In this document: positions 27,103 through 36,132 of the stretch, piece after piece
How the letters are laid out: every line of letters begins with the position of its first letter
Position numbering within the stretch: the stretch's first letter is position 1
DNA from: UBA1845 sp002338715
Lineage (GTDB): Bacteria > Planctomycetota > Phycisphaerae > UBA1845
Length of the DNA: 64,000 nucleotides
Direction: 5' to 3'
Assembly: GCA_035344155.1 (NCBI GenBank)
Contig: DAORAL010000024.1
Location: 24,999-88,998 of the forward strand
The notes under the pieces: generated by a model
Database searches by the model: none
What the model saw: the letters and a program-made list of their open reading frames with translations, nothing else
What the model was told of the DNA's origin: nothing
Made by a program: the position numbers and the translations under genes

Positions 27103-28515
27103 ATGGCGGCAAAGACATTGGGAATCATTGTCGGTGGTGGACCTGCGCCGGGAATCAACGGCGTCATTGGCGCCGCATCGATCAACGCGATCAATCACGG
27201 CTTTGAGGTACGCGGTTTTTACGACGGGTTCCGCTGGCTGACGTCGAATCAATTCGATCTTGAGCGGAACAGCGTTCCCTTGCGCATCCCCGATGTTGCC
27301 CGCATTCACTTCGATGGCGGATCGATTTTGCGCACGTCGCGCACCAGTCTGCTCGACAAGTCCACCGTCAGCGAGTCAGCCAAGGTCATTGCCGACCCGG
27401 AATGCGTCAAGAACGTGCTGGCCAACCTTGAGAAAGCCCGCGTCACCCACCTGATGACCATCGGCGGCGACGACACGGCTCTGAGTGCGCGGTTCCTAGC
27501 CGAGGCGGCTGGCGGACGCATCCGCGTTTCCCATGTGCCCAAGACGATCGACAACGACCTTCCGCTGCCGAGCGATTTGCCGACGTTTGGTTTCAACACG
27601 GCCCGACACCTCGGCTCTGCGTTGGTGGCGAATTTGATGGAAGATTCCCGCACCACGTCGCGGTGGTATTTCGTCGTCGCGATGGGACGCAATGCCGGGT
27701 TCCTCGCGTACGAAATCGGAAAAGCGGCTGGGGCGACGCTTAGCGTGATTCCGGAAGAGTTGCCCGAGCGTGCGACGGTTTGCGATGTCGTTGATATTCT
27801 CGAAGCCGCAATCTTGAAGCGCCGCGCGATGGGCCGCCCTGATGGCGTGGCTGTCATTGCCGAAGGCGTCGCGTTCAAGTTTGGCGACGTTGAAGAATTG
27901 CGAAAGATCCTCGGCCGCGACGTGCCGGTTGATGCAGCCGGTCATCCGCGACTGTCTGAGTTTCCGCTCGATCAGATTCTTAAGGATGAGGTGAAGAAAC
28001 GCTTCGACGAACGCGGCGATTCGATCACGATCGTTTCAGAGACACTCGGATACGAACTGCGCTGTGCCCGGCCCACACCGTTCGACATGGCCTACTGTCG
28101 CGACCTTGGATTTGGGGCGGTTGCGTTGCTGTTGGAAGATGAGCGGACCACGGCGGGGGTCATGGTGGCTGTCCAGGGCGGTGATTTGAAAGCCGTCCCC
28201 TTCCAGCAGATGATCGACCCGGTGACGAACCGGACCCAGGTGCGACAGGTGGATCTGACGTCAACGCCCTATCGCGTTGCCCGCTCGTACATGATTCGGT
28301 TGGAGCAGGGTGATTTCGATTCACCCGAATCGTTGGCGGCGATCGCCAAGCAAGCCCGCATGACGCCCGAAGAATTTTCCAAACGCTACAAATCCGTTGT
28401 GGATCAGGCGGTCCTCAAACTCAAGACATCGATCGCCCACAGTCAGGTGGTGCATGTCGTGGATGAGCCGATCGAATCGCATCGGTCGGATTCTTCTTCG
28501 CTTCTGCCGATGTGA
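27103..28515 (+). CDS. pfp: Diphosphate-dependent phosphofructokinase
   Basis: 470 residues of the PfkA family. The nucleotide loop reads GGDDT and the substrate loop PKTIDND. ATP-dependent enzymes have Gly at these two positions (GGDG, PGTIDND). Asp and Lys mark the PPi-using, reversible form, so phosphoryl transfer probably uses pyrophosphate. MGRNAGFLA and the PEE substrate segment are also present. A GGAAAAG ribosome-binding site precedes ATG 27103. The last 73 bases overlap the end of the converging gene on the minus strand. With fbp at 13.2 kb, flux between hexose phosphates can run both ways. Confidence 0.9.
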   Translation: MAAKTLGIIVGGGPAPGINGVIGAASINAINHGFEVRGFYDGFRWLTSNQFDLERNSVPLRIPDVARIHFDGGSILRTSRTSLLDKSTVSESAKVIADPECVKNVLANLEKARVTHLMTIGGDDTALSARFLAEAAGGRIRVSHVPKTIDNDLPLPSDLPTFGFNTARHLGSALVANLMEDSRTTSRWYFVVAMGRNAGFLAYEIGKAAGATLSVIPEELPERATVCDVVDILEAAILKRRAMGRPDGVAVIAEGVAFKFGDVEELRKILGRDVPVDAAGHPRLSEFPLDQILKDEVKKRFDERGDSITIVSETLGYELRCARPTPFDMAYCRDLGFGAVALLLEDERTTAGVMVAVQGGDLKAVPFQQMIDPVTNRTQVRQVDLTSTPYRVARSYMIRLEQGDFDSPESLAAIAKQARMTPEEFSKRYKSVVDQAVLKLKTSIAHSQVVHVVDEPIESHRSDSSSLLPM

Positions 28516-29198
28516 TTGCGCGGGTTGGTCGTGTGGTTGGCTTGGTGTGCGCTTTGAATGCGGGCCCAGTGGCGCACCAATCCATACACGGGTAAGAACA
28601 TCACGATGGTGACGAACGCATTGAGCCCCAACAGATAGAAGGGCCCATTGCTGTTTCGATTGGTCCAATTCCAGAACCAATGCTCCCACGCGATTCGCAC
28701 GCCAAATGCGTAGTTGATGTTGTGCGCCGGCAACAAGAACACGCGACACAAACACGTCAAGAACAGATACGTCGCGATCGCGATGAGCAGCGCTTCTTTC
28801 GGATGGAGCGGTTTTGATCGAACCGCGATAACGAGCAATGGGATCAGGTAAAAGTGGTGGGCGGTTGCGATCCAGACCAGCGCGTTGGCGTTGATCAGGT
28901 AGGTGCCGAGTCCCATCGGAAACGAACCGGTAAGCATCCAGGAAATGCAGTCGTAAAGCCACAAACTGTGCAGCACCAGCAGTTCGATGAGGGCGGCAGT
29001 AACCAGTGCGGGCTTTCGCGCGAGGAAACCGCAAGCCGTCGTCAGCAGTCCGACGTGCGACATCCACAGGATGTCATCCGGTTGGCCAATCTTGATCTTG
29101 ATGCCGACAACCAGTGCGAAGTGAACGAGCAGCAAGGCGCCCAGAATGCGGGACGCGATTTGAGTGGGTGGGCCGACCTTGGTTCCGAGGGGGATCAC
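28443..29198 (-). CDS. Multi-pass membrane protein, unknown
   Basis: 251 residues with about six or seven hydrophobic helices between residues 15 and 215 and a polar, Ser/His-rich tail of 35 residues encoded inside the pfp 3' end. GTG 29198 overlaps the TGA of the upstream pilin-like gene (GTGA), so translation is coupled. Histidines cluster around the helix ends (AHHFYL, REHxF-like), but I recognise no family. Its coupling to a pilin suggests a membrane or export role, which is inference only. Confidence 0.7.
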   Translation of the reverse strand: MIPLGTKVGPPTQIASRILGALLLVHFALVVGIKIKIGQPDDILWMSHVGLLTTACGFLARKPALVTAALIELLVLHSLWLYDCISWMLTGSFPMGLGTYLINANALVWIATAHHFYLIPLLVIAVRSKPLHPKEALLIAIATYLFLTCLCRVFLLPAHNINYAFGVRIAWEHWFWNWTNRNSNGPFYLLGLNAFVTIVMFLPVYGLVRHWARIQSAHQANHTTNPRNHIGRSEEESDRCDSIGSSTTCTT

Positions 29199-29716
29199 GA
29201 TCCGAATCCGCCGCCCCCGCCCCCCGAGTAGTTTCCGAGTGACGCTTCGTTCGAATCATTGACCTCATTGTAAAACGCCTGGGTGGCGGCTGATGACCCT
29301 TGATCGGCGACGCGCGCCCGTACGATTCCCTCTGCCGGGTTGTACCAGAATGCGCCGCCGATGCCCGCTTTCAAGACTTTGTTGGTCGGATGCGATTGGC
29401 CGGCCGCACTTTCGACCTCAACGTTGGCCACTCCAAAGGAATTTTCCGGGTGCTCGGGCCCAATGCCGCTTGCAAACCAGGTGCTGTCGATTGATGACGG
29501 GTATTCGCCCGTCGGTGACTTCTGCCTTGCGAGTTCGATCCGATCCTCCAAGACGTCAAGCGTGGTTTGCAGCGTGGATCGAACCGACTGGTGCGACGCG
29601 TCGGAAAACTGTGGCACAACGATGGCCGCAAGTATCCCGAGGATGATCACGACAATGAGAACTTCGACCAGCGTGAACGCATGGCGAGGATTGGTTGGCC
29701 CGCGTTGCATAGACAT
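29195..29716 (-). CDS. Type II/IV pilin-like protein (prepilin N-terminus)
   Basis: 173 residues. Classic prepilin start: a short basic leader, then FTLVEVLIVVIILGILAAIV, the cleavage/methylation motif with the conserved Glu at position 5 of the mature protein. The C-terminus is a Gly-rich tail (GGGGGG) after a soluble domain. Probably a pseudopilin or pilin of a planctomycete type II secretion/type IV pilus system. ATG 29716 is chosen: GGAG lies 4 bases upstream, and the longer frame to 29779 would add an unusual 21-residue leader. ATG 29710 is also possible. Overlaps the next gene by 4 bases. Confidence 0.85.
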   Translation of the reverse strand: MSMQRGPTNPRHAFTLVEVLIVVIILGILAAIVVPQFSDASHQSVRSTLQTTLDVLEDRIELARQKSPTGEYPSSIDSTWFASGIGPEHPENSFGVANVEVESAAGQSHPTNKVLKAGIGGAFWYNPAEGIVRARVADQGSSAATQAFYNEVNDSNEASLGNYSGGGGGGFGS

Positions 29717-29885
29717 ATCACTCCGCGAAATCGGCTGATTCTTCGTACGACTTACGAAATCTATCGACATGGGGAACATGCCTGTCCAGTACGATTCTTC
29801 CGAGATCGCACGTCTTCATTTGGGCAGGTCAGATAACTTCAGGATCGCGTTATTGGCCCGTCCGGGTATGGGGTGAATCATGCCA

Positions 29886-29925
29886 GACGGCTCCGAACGA
29901 GAAACTGCGATCGTTCGAAGCCGTC
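29886..29925. other. Strong stem-loop, no T-run
   Basis: GACGGCT plus CGAACG (29886-29899) pair with CGTTCG plus AGCCGTC (29912-29925), with one C/A mismatch. It lies between the parA stop (30010, minus) and the pilin gene start and may protect the parA mRNA 3' end. Confidence 0.4.
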
Positions 29926-29945
29926 ACGCCTGAAGGAGGAATTTC

Positions 29946-30059
29946 GTGGCGTCCGTCTCCCGTTTGGGGCGGATGCGATGTCTTGTGCACACGATTGTGC
30001 GCGTTGGTCTTAAGCGGTTGTCGGCGTCTTTGCCGATCGCATCATCTGGCGATCGCTGA
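29946..30059 (+). CDS. Possible 37-residue small protein
   Basis: GTG 29946 preceded by an excellent AAGGAGGA ribosome-binding site. The frame runs 37 codons to TGA 30057-30059 and encodes a basic peptide. It overlaps the 3' end of parA on the opposite strand by about 50 bases. Support is only the ribosome-binding site; it may be chance. Confidence 0.2.
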   Translation: MASVSRLGRMRCLVHTIVRVGLKRLSASLPIASSGDR

Positions 30060-31422
30060 CGTTGACGATGGAATTCCACTCGCCGTACTGATTGGTTTCG
30101 ATTTCCGGGTTGGACTTGTCGTGCGACCATCGACCATCCACCACGACACGATAGCGATAGCGACCGGGATCGAGCTTGAGCAACACTTCGAAGTCTTTGC
30201 CCACGCGCCGCATCGGTGTGGTGTGCGGCATCCAATCGTTGAAATCGCCAGCCAACTGAACCTCGTGCGCGTCGTCACCGTGCAGGCGGAACAACATGCC
30301 CTCCGGTGTTTGCATGACGCCGTAAATGCTTTCGATTTTCCGATCGATTTCTTCCGGCGTTGAAGGGCGACTTGCGGGCGCGGGCGAACTTGCAACCGGC
30401 GCGCTGTTGGTCGACGCGGACGGTGCGGCTTGTACCGGTTTCGCCGGCGACGCTTTCATCGGTGCGCCTGCTATCGGATTCGGGTTGGCCACCGGATTCT
30501 GCTTGGCCACCGGTTGGGCGGCTGGCTGCGGCTGGTCTGCCGGTTTTTTCTGTTCGCCTTCTTTGATAAGGCTGGCCGTCGTGGCGAGCAGTTGGTCGGC
30601 TTCTTTGGCCATCCGCTCGGCTTGGGCAAGAATCGTTTCTGCCGGCGTGACGGAAGCTTCTACCGTCATCATTTCGCGGGCGAGTTTCAAGAAGTCGCGG
30701 GCGCCCATGCTGTTTGGGGCGAACTCGGTGATGGGTTGTCCGTAGCTGGCGCCTTCCTTCAACTTCGTGTTGAAGTTGATGATGGTATCGAACATGACGT
30801 TGCCGAAGCGCTTGCGCAGCTCAGCCAGGATTTCGCGGGCGAGCTTGGTGCGGATGTCGTACTGGTTCGCAAGCACGCGGACTTTGCGCGAGGTGTTCTG
30901 CTGGCGTTCGATATCGTGGATTGTCTGCAGCTGCTGCGTGAGCCCGTGCAGCGCGAAGTACCCGGTGTCGACGGGGATGATGATATCGTCAGCCGCGTGG
31001 ATCGCATTGCGCGTCAGCAAGCCGACGTGCGGTGGGCAATCGATGATGATGTAGTCGTACTTGTTGTCCACGCTCTTGAGCATGTCGCGCAGCAAGGTGT
31101 CGGGAATGTTCTTGCTGGTAAACGAAAGCTCGATGCGCGAAAGATCGAGACGCGATGGCGCAAGATCAAAGTTCGGCGTGATCTGCCAGCGGATGCGCTC
31201 GATGTCGATCGTTTCACCCTTGTGCTGACCGAGCATGCAATCAAGCACGCTCAAATCGATCTGCTCTTCCGGAACCGCAAGACCCAAAGCGCAGTGGCCT
31301 TGGGGATCCATATCGACGAGTAGAACGCGGCGCCCTTCGCGGGCAAGCATAGCCGACAAGTTAATGGCGATGGTGGTCTTGCCACATCCGCCCTTCTGAT
31401 TCGCAACGGCAATGGTTCTCAT
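30010..31422 (-). CDS. ParA-type ATPase fused to a CBM48/AMPK-like glycogen-binding domain
   Basis: 470 residues. The N-terminal deviant Walker A KGGCGKTT (residues 10-17), DMDPQGH and the DCPPH switch region mark a ParA/MinD-family ATPase. About 100 residues of Ala/Pro-rich linker follow (around 290-370). The C-terminus (roughly 385-455) reads VQLAGDFNDWMPHTTPM ... YRYRVVVDGRW, the isoamylase-early-set/AMPK-beta carbohydrate-binding signature. ParA normally positions DNA or protein cargo; this one may tie positioning to glycogen granules (inference). ATG 31422 opens the conserved part; an ATG at 31512 would add 30 residues. No parB or parS is seen nearby. Confidence 0.85.
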   Translation of the reverse strand: MRTIAVANQKGGCGKTTIAINLSAMLAREGRRVLLVDMDPQGHCALGLAVPEEQIDLSVLDCMLGQHKGETIDIERIRWQITPNFDLAPSRLDLSRIELSFTSKNIPDTLLRDMLKSVDNKYDYIIIDCPPHVGLLTRNAIHAADDIIIPVDTGYFALHGLTQQLQTIHDIERQQNTSRKVRVLANQYDIRTKLAREILAELRKRFGNVMFDTIINFNTKLKEGASYGQPITEFAPNSMGARDFLKLAREMMTVEASVTPAETILAQAERMAKEADQLLATTASLIKEGEQKKPADQPQPAAQPVAKQNPVANPNPIAGAPMKASPAKPVQAAPSASTNSAPVASSPAPASRPSTPEEIDRKIESIYGVMQTPEGMLFRLHGDDAHEVQLAGDFNDWMPHTTPMRRVGKDFEVLLKLDPGRYRYRVVVDGRWSHDKSNPEIETNQYGEWNSIVNVSDRQMMRSAKTPTTA

Positions 31423-31900
31423 GGGTTGCTGAGGCTTTTGGCCATCCGTAGCGAGGCGAGTGTTCGTTTCAGAGATGCCGACAAGCTCGCCTCCTGCTGC
31501 TCGCCGATACATCTTCGCCTATTCCAAGCTCTTGATTGGTATGGGGTTTCTTAAAGCTGAAACCGCATTTTTGCCAAAACGCACTGGTAACATTGGCAAC
31601 ATGGTTACTATCGGTTCCCAGTGTTGGCAGACTCCACTTTACGTCCCCGAACGCTGTTTGCAAGTACATTATCGGCCTTTACTTAGGGTCAATGTTTTCA
31701 CATGGTCGCCCGCGGCTACAACTTCGGTGCGAACCTTCCGAGTTCCATATTCACCCAAGCCGAATCTATGCCGATTGCACAGCGGTGGGCAGCGCGTTTT
31801 TCGCTGCGCCCAATGAGGTCAACGCGGGGACCGTCCGCCCCAAGGGTTGGGCAAGCGCCCGCGTGATCCCAGGTACCGTTTACAGCATCCAACAGGTGTC
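31423..31900. other. Intergenic region, nothing clear
   Basis: 478 bases between the divergent parA and lipoprotein genes. Several short frames occur but none has a ribosome-binding site and family-like sequence. No convincing promoter pair was found, though both genes must start here. Confidence 0.4.
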
Positions 31901-33061
31901 ATGATGTTCAATCGAATTTGTCGTCGAAGTCTCGCCTTTGCCCTTTGTGTGTGGGCGATCACCATGTCCAGCGCGTGTTTTACCGCACAACCCAGTGCTT
32001 CGACCCGGGCGGTCTCGGCGTTTCGCATTGAAAACGCGACAGCCAGCCCCGTGCAGATCATGGTCGAGGTGCTCGATGAGGATGGCAACATCCTCGACGT
32101 GGGCGGTGGGTTCGGCGCGGTGAGCATCCCTGTCGTGACGGTGTCGCCCGGCAGCGTTTCGTTCTCGACGCTTCAACCGGTCGGTGCCGCGGCGGCTGCC
32201 TTGGGCAATTCGTCGAGCGATGGTGGAACGGGTGAAGATGCGGTGGGGTCGCCATTGGCGATCGGATCGCAGGCGAACGTGCGCGTTCCGGGCTTTTCGA
32301 TCAGCGAAGGGTACCTGGCCTGCGGCGAGGCGATCCGCATCACCGGTCAGATCGCGTCGAGCGAAACCACGGTCAGCTTCTCGGGTGACGGTACCGGTAC
32401 GTTTGGTTTCGACGAAGGCAGTGTGGGCGATTCGGGCGAACGCTTTCTCGTGCGGACGGTTCACTTCGGTTGCGGTGACAGCGTGGTGATTCGCGTGGAC
32501 ACCGATGGCGAAGGCGTGGGGGCTGACGCGAACCAGCGAGCCACCGGTGAACTCGCGGTGGTGGGGTCCGGACAGGGTTCGCCGTTTGATCCGATCGTTG
32601 ATCCTGGAACCGGTGGCGACGGTGATGGCGATACGCCGGCAGTCTCGACTGACATCACGATTCAAATTGCCAACGAAGGCAGCGTGATCTCGACGTCGAT
32701 CGTGACGCTGAATACCGGGGTGGATGAGCAGGAATTTACGGTAACCGTTCCGCCCGGTGCACAGACCGAAGGTGCGTTCGATTGCGGAACGCAGTTCACC
32801 ATATCAGCCAGCTATCCCAATCCGGAAACCCCGGAAGACATGGAATCCGAAGCGCTGGTGATTCTTTCGGGTGACGGTACGGGTTCACCCGGTTTCGACG
32901 AAGTCAGCGTGTCGAGGCAGGGCGAGCGCATCCTCGTCGTCGGTACCCACGTCAACTGCGGCGACACCATTCTCGTCACGCTCGACGATGACGTAGCCCC
33001 CATCGGATTTCAAGGCATCGGCGTGCTAAGCGGAACGGTGGAAGTGATCCCTGCGGAGTGA
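31901..33061 (+). CDS. Secreted lipoprotein with duplicated domain
   Basis: 386 residues. A signal peptide ends in a lipobox (SSAC, Cys near residue 26), so it is probably a lipoprotein. Two copies of one unit follow: FSGDGTGTFGFDEGSV ... HFGCGD (near residue 155) and LSGDGTGSPGFDEVSV ... HVNCGD (near residue 325), each with paired cysteines and joined by a Gly/Asp-rich linker. No enzyme motif is seen. Two adjacent ATGs (31901, 31904) are possible. It converges with the PEP-CTERM gene, 3 bases between stops. Family not recognised. Confidence 0.7.
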   Translation: MMFNRICRRSLAFALCVWAITMSSACFTAQPSASTRAVSAFRIENATASPVQIMVEVLDEDGNILDVGGGFGAVSIPVVTVSPGSVSFSTLQPVGAAAAALGNSSSDGGTGEDAVGSPLAIGSQANVRVPGFSISEGYLACGEAIRITGQIASSETTVSFSGDGTGTFGFDEGSVGDSGERFLVRTVHFGCGDSVVIRVDTDGEGVGADANQRATGELAVVGSGQGSPFDPIVDPGTGGDGDGDTPAVSTDITIQIANEGSVISTSIVTLNTGVDEQEFTVTVPPGAQTEGAFDCGTQFTISASYPNPETPEDMESEALVILSGDGTGSPGFDEVSVSRQGERILVVGTHVNCGDTILVTLDDDVAPIGFQGIGVLSGTVEVIPAE

Positions 33062-33064
33062 GAA

Positions 33065-34066
33065 TTAACTCCGGCGCAACACCCTGGTTGAGTTTCTGCG
33101 CCAGCGTACGCACATTCCGCCGATAGACAGCAACGCCAAACACGAGGGTTCCGGAATTGCAGCGGCAACCCGAAAGCCCATTAGAAAAAGGGCCTGCTCG
33201 CCGTATAAATCAAAAGCAAGCCGACTATCGGACGACAGGGAGATGGCTTGGTTGTTGAATGACCCGCCACGCTGCGCGCGCGAATATGGCTCTGCATATT
33301 GTCCATCGAGATAAGGGCTTTCCACCCACTCGTACGCGTTGCCCATCATGTCATAAGTGCCGTTGAGTTCCTCGCTGCCGCTTCCAACATTCCAAGGGCC
33401 GCGAGGATCCAAGGCATAACCGCCATCATAGTAATTCCAGCCCGTTCCACTGACGCCATCGCCTTGATGCAGCGATTCACCCACCCTCGTTGCGTACGTC
33501 TGAATGGTTGAGCCATTCCAATATGCGGCTTTGACCCATTCATCTTCCGTCGGGAGGAAATAGAACGCATCCTTGTGTCGTATGAGATTGGTCCCGTTGT
33601 CCGCTTCGGCACTGGTCCATAACGATACCGAGTAGTCGGTTTCACCTTGGGTCCCTGTAAATCGGTACGCCGGGTGGTGTCCGGTGCTAGTGTTAAGCCA
33701 ATTCGTGAATTGTGCGGCTTCGTACCAAGTGATCTTGTTCACGGGCAAGTCTTCACCGACGTAGTATTGGTCGTCATCGTATGCGTAGGTCGGTGTGCCT
33801 GTGATCGGGACTCCAAGCGAATCCTTGAAACCATTCCATTGGCCTTGCGTGACTTCAAACGTGCCGATTCGAAAGTCATGGCCAGGATCGGTAAAAGTTT
33901 TGGACTGTCCAATGTTCGTTTCGTTGGCTCCACTGGCATCGCCGGTAATCGAAACAAAGTCGATTTCGATTTGACCCGACACGGTTGGAAATGTGTCGGC
34001 CGCAGCACCGGATGCGACCATCATGCATCCGACAATAAGGGCGCTGATCGTGGTTGTGTAACGCAT
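33065..34066 (-). CDS. Secreted SUMF1/FGE-like protein with PEP-CTERM tail
   Basis: 333 residues. After a signal peptide (ISALIVGCMMVASGAAA) comes a formylglycine-generating-enzyme-like fold: FEVTQGQWNGF, PVNKITWYEAAQFTNWLN, LPTEDEWVKAAYW, GNAYEWVESP, RGGSFNN and a final GFRVA. The C-terminus has an IPEP motif, a hydrophobic stretch and an Arg-rich end, typical of PEP-CTERM sorting. Planctomycetes carry many such secreted proteins, whose catalytic activity is doubtful. GAGGGA lies 7 bases before ATG 34066. Role unknown, probably exported and anchored. Confidence 0.85.
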   Translation of the reverse strand: MRYTTTISALIVGCMMVASGAAADTFPTVSGQIEIDFVSITGDASGANETNIGQSKTFTDPGHDFRIGTFEVTQGQWNGFKDSLGVPITGTPTYAYDDDQYYVGEDLPVNKITWYEAAQFTNWLNTSTGHHPAYRFTGTQGETDYSVSLWTSAEADNGTNLIRHKDAFYFLPTEDEWVKAAYWNGSTIQTYATRVGESLHQGDGVSGTGWNYYDGGYALDPRGPWNVGSGSEELNGTYDMMGNAYEWVESPYLDGQYAEPYSRAQRGGSFNNQAISLSSDSRLAFDLYGEQALFLMGFRVAAAIPEPSCLALLSIGGMCVRWRRNSTRVLRRS

Positions 34067-34295
34067 TGCCGTCTCCCTCGATTTCTCTATCACATCCGTT
34101 CAGTAATCGAATTCATAGCTGGATATCGGCTGAGTGTCGCATTCACAGTTTCAAACCGCTCACTGCGGCCACCTGCCATAAAGCTCCCCTTGTGTGGTCG
34201 GCAGAACGCGTCGTGCATCTGTAGCGCGATTGACCTACATCGCGACGAACATATTGAGAAGGCACTCCCGCGCGGATGGTGCAAGCGCCACCAGG

Positions 34296-34937
34296 GTGTA
34301 CAATGAATTCGTGACTGCGGACGCTGACAAATCTGCGGCTGAGCCGGTTTTTACGAATTGTGTTCGGTGTGGTTACTCCTTGCGCGGGTTGCCAGCGAAT
34401 CATTTTTGTCCGGAGTGCGGGCTTCGTTTTGATGAGCGATGCGTTTTGTTTCGAGCGACGAACACCAAGCAGGTCATCGCACTTTCGGCTCTGATCGTTG
34501 GCGCGGGCTGGACCAACTTTAGGCACCTTCCGCGCATCCTGAATCTGGCGAACCAATCCCCAATGGAAAAATTCGCCGCATTCGCTGCGGTGCTATGGCT
34601 GGTATTTGTCGTGGGGTTTGCTGTTTTCCTGGTGAAGCGATATCGACGCGGATTTGTGGTTGCAATCACCACGGACGGGCTAATGGTGCTTATACCTGGC
34701 TACGGGACCGATCTGATTCCATGGCGTGACATAGGCGGGGCGTCGGTCCAGCATCGTCCGGAGGGTAAGCAACAGGTCGCCTCCTTGCACCTGAAATCGA
34801 AGAAGATGTACGTTGACATCGGCAATACGCCCAACGTTTTTCCCACGCGGGCTGATGTCGAGTTGTTCGTTCGCCTGGTGAACGAGCGAGTCGAATCGCA
34901 AGGCAAGTCCTCCGTGTCGGCAGGCGATGTGAAATAA
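34296..34937 (+). CDS. Zinc-ribbon membrane protein, paralogue 1
   Basis: About 213 residues, the first of a tandem pair with 35032-35673. Residues 20-50 hold a zinc ribbon, CVRCGYSLRGLP ... CPECGLRFDER. Two hydrophobic helices (around 60-80 and 92-115) and a C-terminal PH-like soluble part ending in a VDIGNTPNVFPTRADVELF segment follow. Start uncertain: GTG 34296 aligns with the ATG of the paralogue, but a second in-frame GTG at 34311 lies 6 bases after TACAAT and could be a leaderless start. No known function. Confidence 0.7.
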   Translation: MYNEFVTADADKSAAEPVFTNCVRCGYSLRGLPANHFCPECGLRFDERCVLFRATNTKQVIALSALIVGAGWTNFRHLPRILNLANQSPMEKFAAFAAVLWLVFVVGFAVFLVKRYRRGFVVAITTDGLMVLIPGYGTDLIPWRDIGGASVQHRPEGKQQVASLHLKSKKMYVDIGNTPNVFPTRADVELFVRLVNERVESQGKSSVSAGDVK

Positions 34938-35031
34938 GCCGGCTGCTGCAATTCGCGATTGCGCCTAATCCGGAAATGCTACAAACACATCGAGATGGAC
35001 CGAATGCGCGGATGGTCCAAGCCCCTTTGGT

Positions 35032-35673
35032 ATGTACAATGAATTCGTGACTTCGGATGCCGACCAATCTGCTGCGGAGCCGGTTTTTACGAATTGTGTT
35101 CGGTGTGGCTACTCTTTGCGCGGGTTGCCAGCGAATCATTTTTGTCCGGAGTGCGGGCTTCGTTTTGATGAGCGATGTGCTTTGTTTCCTGTCGTGAATC
35201 CCAAGCGCGTGTTTGTTTTCTGGGGCCTTTTCTTTATTTATTTCTTTGGCCACGTGATTGATCTTCCACGAATCGGCAATCTCCCAAATCTCACTGCGGG
35301 TGAGAAATTCGAGGCCTTCGTAAATGTCGCGTTGTTGGTGGCCCTGATCGTTGTCAGTTGGAAATTCATCACGCGATATCGTCGAGGTTATAAAGTCGCA
35401 GTCACCTCCGACGGTCTTTTTCTCCATTTGCCCGGCTGTAGCGATAACCTCATTCCGTGGAATGGCGTCGGTCGGGCATCGGTCAAACCGGTTTCCGAAG
35501 GCAAGCCTCAGATGGCTACCTTGCTCCTAAGAAAGCAGAAGATGTACATCGACATCGGCGGGGCGGCCAACGTCTTTCCCAAGCGGGCCGATGTCGAGCT
35601 CTTTGTTCGGCTGGTGCGAGAGCATATCGAATCACAGGGTAAGTCCGCTGCGTCGGCGAGCGAAGTGAAGTAA
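35032..35673 (+). CDS. Zinc-ribbon membrane protein, paralogue 2
   Basis: 213 residues. Same layout as the preceding gene: zinc ribbon, two membrane helices, and a soluble C-terminal domain with MYIDIGGAANVFPKRADVELF. A 112-bp block around the ribbon (35077-35188) is nearly identical to the first copy (4 differences), while the rest has diverged, consistent with gene conversion. ATG 35032 or GTG 35047 may be the start; TACAAT lies 6 bases before the latter. Function unknown. Confidence 0.7.
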   Translation: MYNEFVTSDADQSAAEPVFTNCVRCGYSLRGLPANHFCPECGLRFDERCALFPVVNPKRVFVFWGLFFIYFFGHVIDLPRIGNLPNLTAGEKFEAFVNVALLVALIVVSWKFITRYRRGYKVAVTSDGLFLHLPGCSDNLIPWNGVGRASVKPVSEGKPQMATLLLRKQKMYIDIGGAANVFPKRADVELFVRLVREHIESQGKSAASASEVK

Positions 35674-36132
35674 GCAAGTTGATTCGTTTACGACCCCGAT
35701 TGGCCGTCGCCTCTCCCAATTCATTCCACTCGATTGCCCAAGTCTCAATAGCGGCCATAACGGCATTTCGCCGTGTTTTAAGGCCTGTTCTTGATGATTT
35801 GTCGTCGGTGTTGGCGCGTAATTGCTGCGTTTTACGCGTCTTGAGTGGAGGACCGGTTGTGCACTGTGAGGGCACGGTGCGGGGCTCTGCCAATATGCCA
35901 AGATCGCAGTTGAGTTGTTGACTTTGCTACTTCGAGGCGTGTGATAACTTATGGGAATGGTTCGATGGTTATAGCAGCCGTCCAAACTGGCTTTGCGATT
36001 TCGCTTTTCGGGGCACCGGATTGCCTCGTGCGGCGTGATCGTTCCATGACGGGCTCGACGACTGATGGGGTTGCCGACAGCTTCCTTGGTTCGAAGCATA
36101 GTTCGACCTATACTGATCGTCAGTCGGCGCGG
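35674..36132. other. Leader and promoter region of sigma/kinase module 1
   Basis: 459 bases without a convincing gene, although a frame runs on into the sigma gene from 35941. It holds two promoter candidates: TTGACT (35918-35923) with GATAAC (35943-35948) at a long 19-base spacing, and the better one at 36086-36114. Confidence 0.4.
36086..36114 (+). promoter_or_regulatory. Promoter of sigma/kinase module 1
   Basis: TTGGTT (36086-36091), exactly 17 bases, then TATACT (36109-36114, 5 of 6). The predicted start is near 36121, 12 bases before ATG 36133, which supports that start codon over the upstream ones. Confidence 0.45.
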
